From the NCBI GenBank assembly GCA_004431415.1, contig QPMI01000507.1, positions 243,777 to 307,776 on the forward strand: a stretch of 64,000 nt of DNA, in the 5' to 3' direction. Below are positions 1 to 9,800 of the stretch, one piece after another; position 1 is the first letter of the stretch, and each line of letters starts with the position of its first letter. Source of the stretch: Cyanophora paradoxa. Lineage: Eukaryota > Glaucocystophyceae > Cyanophorales > Cyanophoraceae. The notes beneath the pieces were generated by a model. It was not told the origin of the DNA, did not search any database, and saw only the letters and a list, made by a program, of their open reading frames with translations. The translations under genes and the position numbers were made by a program.

Positions 1-150
1 GACTCCAACAAAACGGATTTGCCGGTCCTCAATAAATCAATCCTCCGGGTTGCCACTTCGCAGGCTGATCCAGTCAACTCGATTCCAAATGCTGCCCCAA
101 TGGTCTCAGGGTTTGCCAAGCTCGGTATTAAACCTGGATATCGCCGTTAA
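1..150 (+). pseudogene. C-terminal end of A-lineage 258-aa structural-region protein (A1 copy)
   Basis: This open frame enters from the left edge and matches, almost base for base, the last ~55 codons of the intact gene at 27508-28284. The shared part is a proline- and serine-containing tail ending near a GFAKLGI motif. Close to the end a small length difference changes the frame, so this copy stops at 150 about five codons early and with altered last residues. It has no recognised domain. In A2 the gene lies between the minor capsid gene and a small basic gene, and the same downstream order is kept here. Function is unknown; a capsid-associated role is only an inference from position. Confidence 0.6.
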
Positions 151-517
151 GGGACGGCTCACGCATCATTTCCGAATTAAAAAAATCTTGAACATTGTTA
201 GCGCTACGTAACCAATTCTTATCCCGTTGGCTCAAAACTTCTTCATTTTTATGGAGGCGTTGTAGAGCGAAGTGAAATATCCATAGGTAAATCACTTTAA
301 TCACCTGTTCTACTGGGTTCAGTGGTAGAAACTTGCAGCCGACAAGTGAACCTCTTTGGGTATCGGTGGCTTTATCATTTTTCCAGCATCTTCTTTCGTA
401 CTGGATGCAATGCGATTGGGACCAAAAATTGATTGGGTTCTCACAAAGAATATATACACGACATAAAAACTACTTAAAGATTTCTTAACTTATATTAAGA
501 GAGTAGAAAGGACAAGA
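151..517 (+). other. Conserved non-coding block with hairpins (A1)
   Basis: No gene is visible. The block is nearly identical to 28285-28616 in A2, but the two differ by several one-base indels, which argues against coding. It contains a nested stem at 316-352 (GGTTC/GAACC outside ACTTG/CAAGT, loop CAGCCGA) and a second stem around 383-408 (CCAG/CTGG or GCATC/GATGC). The first stem starts with a tRNA D-arm-like string (GGTTCAGTGGTAGAA), but there is no T-arm or acceptor stem. It could be a structured leader or small RNA, or a replication or packaging signal. Confidence 0.45.
472..484 (+). promoter_or_regulatory. ACTTAAAGATTTC promoter-like motif (A1)
   Basis: ACTTAAAGATTTC lies 33 bp before the ATG at 518 in an AT-rich stretch. 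The identical string precedes the homologous gene in A2 (28571-28583) and the zinc-finger genes in the B2 TIRs (31668-31680 and its inverted copy at 55742-55754). Its repeated placement just upstream of starts suggests a viral promoter element. Confidence 0.5.
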
Positions 518-781
518 ATGACGATCACAGAAGCCCAAAAGAAAGCAACTTACCGCTACCGTAAAACAGAAAAGGGTATGTTAGCGCTTGCTAGGATTAA
601 TGAGAAACGCAATGCAAAATGGAGCGAACTCTATAACAATGATGAAGAATTCAGACAAGCTCACATAATGACTTCATGCAAGGCTCAATATGTAAATAAC
701 ACCATTCTCTATGTAAAGTATCTATTTGACGTTCCTCATACCAACCGTGGACGTCCATCAAAGTATGTTAATGCTTGTTAA
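518..781 (+). CDS. Small basic protein upstream of the replicase (A1)
   Basis: An 87-aa, lysine/arginine-rich protein that starts MTITEAQKKATYRYRKTEKG and ends with an AT-hook-like NRGRPSK. Its homologue in A2 (28617-28874) keeps the ATYRYRKTEKG start, the D-E-x-[FY]-R centre and the NRGR tail, but differs at many other residues although the flanking DNA is nearly identical. B elements carry an AT-hook protein at the same place, directly before the replicase. A DNA-binding role in replication or regulation is inferred. No established family is recognised. Confidence 0.75.
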   Translation: MTITEAQKKATYRYRKTEKGMLALARINEKRNAKWSELYNNDEEFRQAHIMTSCKAQYVNNTILYVKYLFDVPHTNRGRPSKYVNAC

Positions 782-791
782 TCGTTTTTCT

Positions 792-829
792 CAGCGCGAT
801 TGCTCTGAGAACCCGCGGAAACCGCGCTG
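792..829 (+). terminator. Conserved hairpin downstream of the small basic gene (A1)
   Basis: CAGCGCG (792-798) and CGCGCTG (823-829) form a perfect 7-bp inverted repeat, with an internal CTCAG/CTGAG alternative. The equivalent at 28885-28924 keeps the stem although the loop differs by indels. It lies 11 bp after the stop codon, which fits transcript termination or an RNA 3' structure. The rest of 782-1013 is conserved AT-rich non-coding DNA leading to a TATA-like stretch before the replicase. Confidence 0.4.
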
Positions 830-1013
830 GAAGCAAAACTATAAATCTTTCTGTTATTTTTAGAGTTCGATGATCGAGCCAACCCTTTGTTATTTTTATG
901 AATGCCCTCGACTAAATTTATTTTGTTGGAGACTTTTGGTTTTGTCGGTAAAATTTGACGCGAGTATAAAATGACTTAAGGAAATAAAATATAGAGTATA
1001 TATAAAAGTGAAA

Positions 1014-4000
1014 ATGCCTCGACCAAGTAATCGGATTTCGAAGAATTTGCAGGATGAGATTCTTGGTTACTACATGCAAGCAAAAGTAGAAGACAAATTG
1101 ACCCGAGAGCAGGATATCTATTTCTTGAGAGAATTTACTTTCAAAGCAATTAGAATTCCAAAGTTGATTGATATCAGAGATACACTGAGAGGTATCGTAG
1201 AGCCTCGTTTGTATCGCAAGCAGGAGAAGAAGGAGAAGAGGGCTGAGAGAGCCGCTAAGAATGTTGAGAAGCAGAACAAGAAAGCAGCCGAAGCAAAGAA
1301 GCGGAAGCGCTTTGATCGCAAGCAGAATAAGAAGGCTAAACGTTCCGCTCGTTCCCAGAAGAATGTGGAAAAGCAGCAAAGTAAGCAGTTCAAAGCGCTG
1401 GTAAGGAGAATCATAAGGGATATTGAGGCCCAGGATGGCGATACAGTCTCGCTTCGTGTGAGGTTTTACCGAATTCCTGAAGACTTCAATAACCTCCCAA
1501 ACAACTACGATGTTGTTATCCACGAAGACACACCTTACATTGAAACACAAAAATCCGGAAAACGCGCATTGATGCTTTCCTGCCCCAAGCAAGTGCTGGT
1601 GAGATTGCTTGAACAGGTGCAAGAGGACTTTAATAACTTCCTTGCATTGTGGACTCTGAACGAAATTGCTTCCTTCCTGATTTCTATTGGGCAAAGCAAC
1701 CCTCGCAATCGAGACTATCAATTCGTTAAGGTTTTCACGAATGATGCGCCCAATGGATCAGACATCAAGTATCCAGAGGTGATGACAATCGAGGAGATTA
1801 TTGTCAGCGATAACAAAACAGTATACCCTTTGAATGAACGAGTTCTGCGAGATGGGCAGGCTCCAAAAATCGTTTCTCGTTTCGTGAAATACACCCTCAA
1901 TGGTCAGGCTAAGTGTGTGATGGACCAAATATGTCCCGATGATTCACTTACCATCAAAGATTGTTTAATCGAAGCATTACATCAGGTTCTATGCAAAGGG
2001 TTTGAGTATGCCCGCAGCATCAAGAAGTATAAGAAGGTCAACTACTCCAAAGACTGGCTCTTTGCTCAGATCAAGGGATATGAACCTAAGCCTGATTCCG
2101 ATTGGGGAGTGAGTTTTGATGAGCTTCTTCCTTTCTTGAAAAAGTGGCGCATCAGGTTCATTGCAATTGGAAAGGATGACAAGGTTATTCATACTCTTTC
2201 CTTCAAACCGAATCGAACCAACTCTCACTTAGTTCCCGCAAGTGTTTACGTGCAGATTGCAAACGACCACGTTTATGTATTAAATAAGGATCTCAGTAAA
2301 CTGGTTCGTTCTTTCAATGGAACTGGCGCCCGTGAAACCAAGAAGAGTATGGGTTCAGCAGCCATGAAATACAAGATCAAAACACAGTTCAACGATAACA
2401 GCTTCTTTGCTTACAGCGAGGAGGATATCATCAAGATCATTGCCAGAGAGAAAGATAGTAGTTCTGAAAAAATTAAGATCACATACAACAAGCCACTACT
2501 TGAGTTGTTGGGAAGCTTCCGAAAGGCTAATCACGAGGTTCACACTTCCATTACTGATGAGGGAACAATAACCTACATTCACTACACAATAGAGGATAAA
2601 GATGTAATTATCCTTCCACCAGGCAACATGGTGGATATGGAAAATATTGATGTGAACCTTGCAGATGATGCGCATCGCAAGTTGTTTGATGAGATGAGTC
2701 AGATGATGTATAGGGCGCTTATCAACAAACCCTACAAGAGCAAATATAATCCAGAAACATATGCAGCATTTACTAAAGGGCAACAGAGTGCATTGACTGG
2801 GTTCTTTGGATCTGCCTCTGAGGTCCGAACAATGGTAGAGAACATTGCCTATGGATCCATTGATACTCACAAGCTCGACATTTCCAAAGCATACACACAC
2901 ATCGTTTCGAAAGTGCTTAAGGTGTTTCCAGTTTTCAGTTCATTTGATAGATTCGAAAAAGTCAAAGTGTCTTGCAGCTCGGACATCGAAGACAATTCGT
3001 TCTATTCCGTGAAAGTGAAAGCCAAACACTTCAAAGCATTCAGAAATTATGGTGAGGCGAATACCTTGAATCAATACAAGAGGATTCTCGTCGATTCAAA
3101 GTATAACCTGATGTATGGTGAGGTTTTGAAAGAGTTTTACGAGGATATTAAGGATGACATCAGCATTGAGGCAGTTCTAAGACCTTATCGGATTGCCGAG
3201 AATGTCACCTTGCAGGCTTTCAAGCAGTTGTATGCAAGTCAGCTTTCGACCAAGGAGAAGAAAGACATTGCCAACCATCACATTGGTCTATTTGGTAAGA
3301 AGTCCCAGCGAAAAGCAACCACCTACACCTTTTTCAATAAAAATGATGCTCTGAATTTCATTGAAGAGAATGGAGGGACCCTGAAGTTTATAAGTTTCGA
3401 TCAAGAGAAGCCAACACACACATCAGTTAAGAATGAGAAGGACATTAAATCGCCCATGATTTGGTATGTGAACCAGGAAGAACAAGAACGGGCTTTCATT
3501 GATGGTTTCCTGCCAATGCAGTGCGTGATTTACTCCACCATGCGAGGCATCATGTATCGCCTATGCAAGAAATTGCTCTCTGAGGGAGTGGGAGTCCTTG
3601 CAATCAAGACCGATGAGCTGACAATCGATAGACCATATCCATTCGAGCAGTTTGACCGAAACCTATTCGAGAACACTGGAAAGTTTGATGTGAAGCCAGC
3701 AAACATGAACTCGATAACCCACAGTAAGAGGACTTCCAAAAAACCAAAGAGCCACATGATCACATTTGATCGACTCAAAACTCGTTCCAAACCTTTCATC
3801 AATGTTGAAAAGATTGTTCACAAGGTTCACAAGTTCCAGGATGAGTATGACCTCCCAGCAATCGTAAATGCTTTGGATGGGCAAGGTAATGTGCTGATTA
3901 AAGGAGTGAAACCGGGAACTGGTAAGACTACTTTGGCAAAGGCAATGGCCAAGAAGTATGGTAAGAAATGCTTGTTCGTTGCGCCTACTAATAAGAGATG

Positions 4001-5198
4001 CAAGGATTTGCGAATGGAACTAAAAGCAGAGTGGGGGCAGGATGCTCCTGAGGTGATGACTATTTATCGAGCCTTGAATTTGAATGTTGATGATGAGAGA
4101 ATGAAGGGAAATGTTGGGAAGAAGGTTTCGGAATTATCTAAGTACGATTGCTTTGTTATTGATGAGATCTACCAGTTTGAGATTAGGGAATTGGAATCTC
4201 TGTGCGATGTGATGACTGTGCAGTTCCCAGACAAACTCTACATCGCAACAGGCGACCCCTACCAGAACCCACCCATCCAATTCATAACAGTCAATCAACG
4301 AGATTACTACAACAAGATCTTCGATAGACTTTTCAAGAACGAGGTTTACCTGCAGGTTGGAAAGCGTCATAAACTGGCTGCAGATCAGAAGAAATTTGAC
4401 CAGTTATGGGAGGACTTATTCAGGACTGAACTACCAGTTTCTATTGCTGCCAGACGATTGGGCTTGAAAGTAGTTGATACATTGGAGAAGGGTGATATCT
4501 CAGTATGCAATTCAAACCGCAAGTGTGCAGAGGTGAACAACAAAATGCATAAAATGATTCATGGAGAGGATCCTGTATATAAGACAGGTGTGGAGCTGAT
4601 TGCAAAGGTGCGAATGACAACAAGTGAGGGCATCATTCAGCGGGGCTTTGTTTACGAAGTGGTCGAATACAAAGCCAAGGAAATTCTCACTCTCAAAGAC
4701 ATTGATTCGGGTGAAGTGCATACTCTAAAAAGCGAAGATATCAAGTATTTCGCATTGACCCATGCTTTCACCTGTCACATCATTCAGGGTGACACAATCA
4801 GGGATTCTCGTGTTGTAATTCACGAGACTGGGTCCCCATATGTTACTGCTGAGTGGTTCTATGTTGCAGCAACTCGAACCCAGAATCTCTCGGATACTGT
4901 GATTTTCGTTGATAAATCCGAGGCAGCCACAATGGTGAAAACGAAGGAGGATCAAGCTCAGAAAATCGATTCCTACAAATCCCAAGACAAACAAGCCAAT
5001 CGGGAGTTCTCCTTGGCAGAGTATGTTGATTGGGACTGGTTCAAAAAGCAGTATGGGAAGCAATTGGGGCGATGCAGAAGGTGCTTTGATATTATGGATT
5101 TCGAAGAAGCCACTGTTGATCGGGAGAACAATGCTATCGCTCACATTTCTCGAAACTGTTTCTTGTCACATTGTAGGTGTAACTGTTCAGCCCAGTAA
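1014..5198 (+). CDS. Polymerase-SF1 helicase-HNH fusion replicase (A1, intact)
   Basis: A 1394-aa multidomain replication protein, chosen to start at MPRPSNRI because the same start is seen in A2, B and C. An N-terminal helical module is followed by a very basic coiled-coil stretch (about 60-125). A divergent B-family-like polymerase core shows a motif-A-like D-I-S-K-A-Y (about 620) and a motif-C-like K-T-D (about 865); motif B is not clearly conserved. A superfamily 1 helicase follows, with Walker A PGTGKTT (about 966), Walker B VIDEI (about 1046), GDPYQNPP (about 1078), HIIQGDT (about 1256) and AATRT (about 1284). The C-terminus carries a treble-clef/HNH-like module (CRRC, VDRENN, CNC; 1351-1395). 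The stop overlaps the integrase start (TAATG), implying coupled expression. The helicase call is firm; the polymerase call is good but divergent. Confidence 0.85.
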   Translation: MPRPSNRISKNLQDEILGYYMQAKVEDKLTREQDIYFLREFTFKAIRIPKLIDIRDTLRGIVEPRLYRKQEKKEKRAERAAKNVEKQNKKAAEAKKRKRFDRKQNKKAKRSARSQKNVEKQQSKQFKALVRRIIRDIEAQDGDTVSLRVRFYRIPEDFNNLPNNYDVVIHEDTPYIETQKSGKRALMLSCPKQVLVRLLEQVQEDFNNFLALWTLNEIASFLISIGQSNPRNRDYQFVKVFTNDAPNGSDIKYPEVMTIEEIIVSDNKTVYPLNERVLRDGQAPKIVSRFVKYTLNGQAKCVMDQICPDDSLTIKDCLIEALHQVLCKGFEYARSIKKYKKVNYSKDWLFAQIKGYEPKPDSDWGVSFDELLPFLKKWRIRFIAIGKDDKVIHTLSFKPNRTNSHLVPASVYVQIANDHVYVLNKDLSKLVRSFNGTGARETKKSMGSAAMKYKIKTQFNDNSFFAYSEEDIIKIIAREKDSSSEKIKITYNKPLLELLGSFRKANHEVHTSITDEGTITYIHYTIEDKDVIILPPGNMVDMENIDVNLADDAHRKLFDEMSQMMYRALINKPYKSKYNPETYAAFTKGQQSALTGFFGSASEVRTMVENIAYGSIDTHKLDISKAYTHIVSKVLKVFPVFSSFDRFEKVKVSCSSDIEDNSFYSVKVKAKHFKAFRNYGEANTLNQYKRILVDSKYNLMYGEVLKEFYEDIKDDISIEAVLRPYRIAENVTLQAFKQLYASQLSTKEKKDIANHHIGLFGKKSQRKATTYTFFNKNDALNFIEENGGTLKFISFDQEKPTHTSVKNEKDIKSPMIWYVNQEEQERAFIDGFLPMQCVIYSTMRGIMYRLCKKLLSEGVGVLAIKTDELTIDRPYPFEQFDRNLFENTGKFDVKPANMNSITHSKRTSKKPKSHMITFDRLKTRSKPFINVEKIVHKVHKFQDEYDLPAIVNALDGQGNVLIKGVKPGTGKTTLAKAMAKKYGKKCLFVAPTNKRCKDLRMELKAEWGQDAPEVMTIYRALNLNVDDERMKGNVGKKVSELSKYDCFVIDEIYQFEIRELESLCDVMTVQFPDKLYIATGDPYQNPPIQFITVNQRDYYNKIFDRLFKNEVYLQVGKRHKLAADQKKFDQLWEDLFRTELPVSIAARRLGLKVVDTLEKGDISVCNSNRKCAEVNNKMHKMIHGEDPVYKTGVELIAKVRMTTSEGIIQRGFVYEVVEYKAKEILTLKDIDSGEVHTLKSEDIKYFALTHAFTCHIIQGDTIRDSRVVIHETGSPYVTAEWFYVAATRTQNLSDTVIFVDKSEAATMVKTKEDQAQKIDSYKSQDKQANREFSLAEYVDWDWFKKQYGKQLGRCRRCFDIMDFEEATVDRENNAIAHISRNCFLSHCRCNCSAQ

Positions 5199-6255
5199 TG
5201 GAGAATATTCTATCATACAAAAAATACAAACAGAAGCTCATTAGTGAAGGGAAGGAATTTGATGAGGCGGAACTGAGAAACAAGTATAAGAATTCCGAAC
5301 TGCATCAAATTTTCAAGAAGCCTAGGAAAAAGACTACGTTTTTAAGAATAGTTGCCCAGCCATACTCATTTCAGGTTGATGTCATGTTTTTCAGAAAGTT
5401 TAAGACAGCAAATTATGGATACATTAAAGCGCTTAGTTTCATTGACATTCTAAGTAGAAAGGCATTTGTGTATGCTTTCAAGACCAGCGAAGAGATTCCG
5501 GGAATACTTAATAAATTCAAGGGCGAAGCAGGTAAGGTTGTAGGATTGGCAGGGGATAATGAGTTTTCCAGTGCGGTTTATCGAACTTGGTGCAGTGAAA
5601 ATGGTGTCGAATTGTATACAGATGTTGCGAAAGAAGATCACATTTCTGCTGGGAATAAACTTGGGATAATCGATCGATTCACTCGAACCTTCAAACAATA
5701 CATGAACAAACTCATGGTCTCGAGGAATACTTCGAAGTGGGTCGAATTAATCCCAGATGTGCTAAAGGCTTACAATAACTCGCCTCATTCATCACTGAAC
5801 AATGATTCCCCAAACCAAGTGTTTGCAAGTCCACAGAAGCAAATGTTTATTTTCCTAAAAACCACCAAGCATAACATGGATGTTAAAGAGAATCAACCCG
5901 ATAAAATCAAACCAGGAGATACTGTAAGAGTTTTAGAGGAGAGAGGTGCATTCTCAAAGGAAGGCCCAGGTTCAGTCAGAAGATTTACAAAGTAGCTGGG
6001 AAAGATGCTAATCGATTCAAGGTGCTTGAAGATAATGGAGATGATGCAGAGGAATTAAAGAGACGTTTTAAGCAACAAGAGTTACAGAAAGTGAAACGAG
6101 ATGAGATAATGAAAATTCCACAGCAAATGAGGATTCAAGCTGTAAAGAAAACAAACACAGTGAATCGAAAAGTTGCAAAAGAGGGAATCAAACCAAATCG
6201 CAGCAAAGTTGTTAGAAAAAGGTATCAATTAAGAAGCGGATTAACTAAAAGGTAG
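5198..6255 (+). pseudogene. Retroviral-type (rve) integrase, frameshifted near its C-terminus (A1)
   Basis: The integrase would insert the element into host DNA. Its ATG overlaps the replicase stop. The RNase H-fold core has D61 (QVDVMF) and D120 (GDNEF); the third catalytic position reads LGIIDRF, so an Asp (about 159) stands where Glu is usual. The frame is lost near 5970-5995, and the remaining SH3-like and basic C-terminal tail is read in another frame to 6255. A2 carries a homologue (58025-59082). Whether the single shift is real or a sequencing error cannot be decided here. Confidence 0.8.
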
Positions 6256-6571
6256 TTGGGTGTAATGCATATAACTTCGATTGATTAGATTTTAGATATA
6301 ACTTCGATTAAATAAAATAGATTGTGACTGAGGCTTACTGAGATTTACTGAGATTGGGGATTGGGTTACTGGGAATCATGCGGATATTGCTTGAAGGGGC
6401 AAATTATATTGGGGTAATTTTTGGGTGTAATGCATATAACTTCGATTAAATAAAATAGATTGTGACTGAGGCTTACTGAGATTTACTGAGATTGGGGATT
6501 GGGTTACTGGGAATCATGCGGATATTGCTTGAAGGGGCAAATTATATTGGGGTAATTTTTGGGTGTAATGC
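6256..6571. repeat. Tandem 138-bp terminal repeat of A1
   Basis: Non-coding. Positions 6297-6434 and 6435-6572 are a near-perfect direct duplication with a 138-bp period. Each unit carries TATAACTTCGATTAA-like iterons and the cluster TTACTGAG. Related repeats end the A2 element (59089-59464), so this is the right terminal region of A1. It stops abruptly where B1 sequence begins. Confidence 0.75.
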
Positions 6572-9500
6572 TCACAGCTCAGCTGCTGTGTATGCATTTG
6601 CAAACACAATAGGAGCTGTTGCTGGATTTCCTGTTGAAGACCCTGTGATTGCCCCATACTTATTCGCGAGGTAACTATACAATTCCTGTGTTACAGGCGG
6701 ATTACTCACAGATCGACACACCCAAATATTGCATGTGGTATCATAGACCGTGTCCCTGATGAAAGGCGGTAGAGCTGTCCCACTGAATGACTCAAAGAGC
6801 CCATTTCGCGATAGCAACCTATGCCCTGCATCACAGTTACCACCCTCAAAGTACTTCGAAGCTGAAATCGCGCCCTGCACATAAATATTGCATGTCGTGT
6901 GCATTCCAATGTTATTTAGGTTAGGAGTGTATCTGTCATCGAGCCGGACAGTGCACACCCATGGGGAAGCGGTTTTAATATATTTCTTATCGCCTGCTGT
7001 GATCACATCAGTGTTTGGGTGGCTTTCGATTTGGGTAGCAATAGACTCATATTTGTAAGAGTAATAAACTAAGAGACCATCTGTGGAGGATGTAAAATAA
7101 AAGAAGTCTCTCATGAAGTCTGTGGATCCAAAGAAGTCAGCATTGGTCGATGTTAGGGTGACTTTGGGATAGCTCATGCTGACAGTCTCAGAAGGATATG
7201 GAATATAAGAGGTGTAATAGCGATTTAACAGATAATAGTAAAATCCATCTGAGACATTCGAATGAGTGGGCAAGGTGACTGTTAAGGTCTTACTGCGATC
7301 CTCAAACGTGTTCTGTATGACGATGTTGCAAGTATTAATGTATCGAGAATCGAAAAAGTAATTATTCGAGATCAGAGTCGCATTGGTTCCATTAAATACG
7401 AAATTCTGCCCATTTATTCTCGTAGTATGGAGGTCGGTCACATCGAGAGGATACCTAATTTTCAAGCGATCTTCGGGGTCGAATCGTGGTATAGTTCCTG
7501 TTGCCTTCCAACTAATAGTAAAAGGAGGAACAAGGGACACTGCTGGGATAACAGAAAGATTGAATTTTGCAAAATACAATCCAACAGGATACCCTGACAG
7601 AGCATAGGTCACAGTTGCATTTCCGACAAGTGTAAAGCCGGTTGTTGTTATATTTGTGGCGACGAATGGAGAGTAGCCTGCTGGTGCATTTTGAAGTGAT
7701 GTAGTTGACCCATCATTGACCACATACAAATTTGTGTCAGTTATTTCAATAGTAGGAGGGGAGACAAATGGAGTCTCAAATGTGAAGTTAAAGTTTGCTG
7801 GAACCCCTGCAAGGTATCTATATGTTGTTGCTGATATATCGGATGCCTGGATTACTTTGCTTCCCCTCTGCACTACATTACTTGTGTCTTTCACATTGTG
7901 GTATGAGATGCTGGGAGTCGGGGAGAGCACCAACGAAATAGCATCTGGTAAATCAGACTTTGTTATATACAGCTCTTTAAGATACTCCTTTTTGAAAGGG
8001 GCGGTCAGTTCTCCTATTGTAGAAAACGACCCTGCACTCACAATATTACAGGTGTTTGTATTCAAAGAATAAGATGTGTTCCACCTTAAAGAATTCGCCC
8101 CAAGATCGAAACCCTGTGCAAAGGGAACGATATTGCTCCCTTGTAAATCTCGGTAAACCTTCACTCTGGGTTTGCTATCGAATTCAGGGGTGATATAATT
8201 GATGGTAAGAGTGAAACTAATAGTAGCTTCGGAACTCAATGAGTTGTTTCGGATGATAAGTAAATTGTATGTCTCGTTAATGACAAACGAGACCTGAAAC
8301 CCTGTGGAGGTGACATTTTGGATAAACGCTTTATTAGATTCATTATTGTTAGTGATAGGATTATAATAAGTAGTGTGATCCACCAATGAAACAGTGGGTA
8401 TAGTCGTCTCGAAACCTGTGACACCCAACTGATCCCAAGTGAATGTATATGTAGGTTTGCCTACGTAAGCGACATAGACCCCATTTGCGAGCTGCTGAGG
8501 GTATCCCTCGACAGTGTAGGTCTCAGTTTGCGAAACCGAGCGGGAAAGGTTACTATTATAGTCGGTGTAGCTGATCAGTGCATTATCATTGGTAAGAATC
8601 TGATTAGGTCGGAGTGAGTGATTTAATGGAAGGATTAAATTGGAGGCAAACATGGAAACTCCATGCACCTCTGACCATCTCAGATTCGAGAGACCAACTC
8701 GGTATGTGTTATCGATAGAAGGGTAAATGTTCCTTTTTGAGAGAATGTGAGCCAAAGAAATTGCAAGCGCTCCATCTGCTGCAAACAGTGCATTAATTTC
8801 GGATTGCAAAGCGGCGATTTCGGTAGTGTGGGTCGTGAGGGTTCCATCCTGGCTGGAATCTTTGGTGTTCTTGCTCCTCTCGAACTCCAAAAACGCCTTT
8901 ACGATGTCCTTGCCCAAAAGATCGTTTATATTGTCTCTGGTAATGTGAACATGGTCTGTTCTCAGTGCCTGTTTCTCTGTGGTAAAAGCTGGAATTTCCT
9001 CTGCAAATGATATAGTCGTTTTATCAAGTGCTAAGGATCTCACATTCGGAGCATTGGCGCCAATTATATCCACAACGTCCCCATTTTCGACAATTTCTAA
9101 GGTCGGTTTCGCGGGGTCTAATGTGAAAACGCCCTCTGTTATCTGGGGAACCGATTCGCTCTTCTGAATCACAAAGGATTCGATGTTTAGGTTACAGGTT
9201 GCGACATTGGTGGCGAAAAACGACTCGGAGTTAAGCGAGTTTACGTTCAGGGTATCCGTAGTGATGTTACTTGCTGTAATATTACTCGTCGTAAGATTAC
9301 CTGCTGAGAGATCATGAACGACCTCTACCTTTGTTTTCCGTGTGGATACTCCCGCTATAAGTGTGCTATTATCCACGATTCTCATAGCTGCATTTTGGAA
9401 ACCGCTCTCATCTTGAATGGAGAAGTTTAAGCGACCTCTATCGAATGCTTTTGGGATGTTCCTACGATTATATCGCACCGTTTTCGGTAGCTGGCGGGTT

Positions 9501-9757
9501 GCCTGAATGCTGGCGACTCGGTTTCGCTCGTTATCATCAAGTAAAAAGTCGATTCCAAGTTTATGATCCCCTTTCTCGACGTTCATTAACTGCAAAGCTG
9601 CGGGTCTGCTCGGTGTTCCACTAACTGGGTCTTCTCGGTCTGCATTGTAGTTTATCCTCAGAGACCCCCGAATTTCGGTGTTCACTTGATCAGTGTCTTC
9701 TATCTGCGTGGTAGAGTTAATAACTCGTGCATCGGGTCTCGGATTCAAAAACGACAT
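6572..9757 (-). pseudogene. Membrane-anchored fibre/spike protein, C-terminus lost (B1)
   Basis: A fibre-like protein whose start was set at MSFLNPRPD (9757), because longer frames run into the divergent patatin gene. The N-terminal part has short Asn/Thr/Ser-rich beta-repeat strings (ITASNITTDTLNVNSLNS) and a phage-tail-fibre-like pattern (DNTYRVGLSNLRW). Several T-C-N-I/L strings follow. The B2 copy shows what is missing: a Pro/Thr-rich stalk, one transmembrane helix and a basic tail. Here the reading ends in a few foreign residues at the A1/B1 junction. It probably forms a receptor-binding fibre on the particle; this is inference from repeat style. Confidence 0.7.
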
Positions 9758-9800
9758 CCTCTTTATAAACAAAGAAGATATATTAGAAGTATATAAGATA
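9758..9800. promoter_or_regulatory. Divergent promoter between spike and patatin genes (B1)
   Basis: A 43-bp AT-rich spacer contains TTTATAAAC and AGTATATAAGATA, TATA-like on both strands, and separates two divergent starts. It is conserved at 39654-39696 in B2, which supports both chosen start codons. Confidence 0.55.

Noticed and set aside
316-352. Possible tRNA in the conserved A block
   Set aside because: Only a D-arm-like string is present. There is no T-arm GTTC consensus or acceptor pairing at the right distance; the stem pairs differently.
918-1721. Long open frame on the minus strand opposite the A1 replicase
   Set aside because: It is antisense to a conserved multidomain gene, has a Leu/Phe-rich composition created by the Lys/Glu-rich coding strand, and lacks any domain or promoter.
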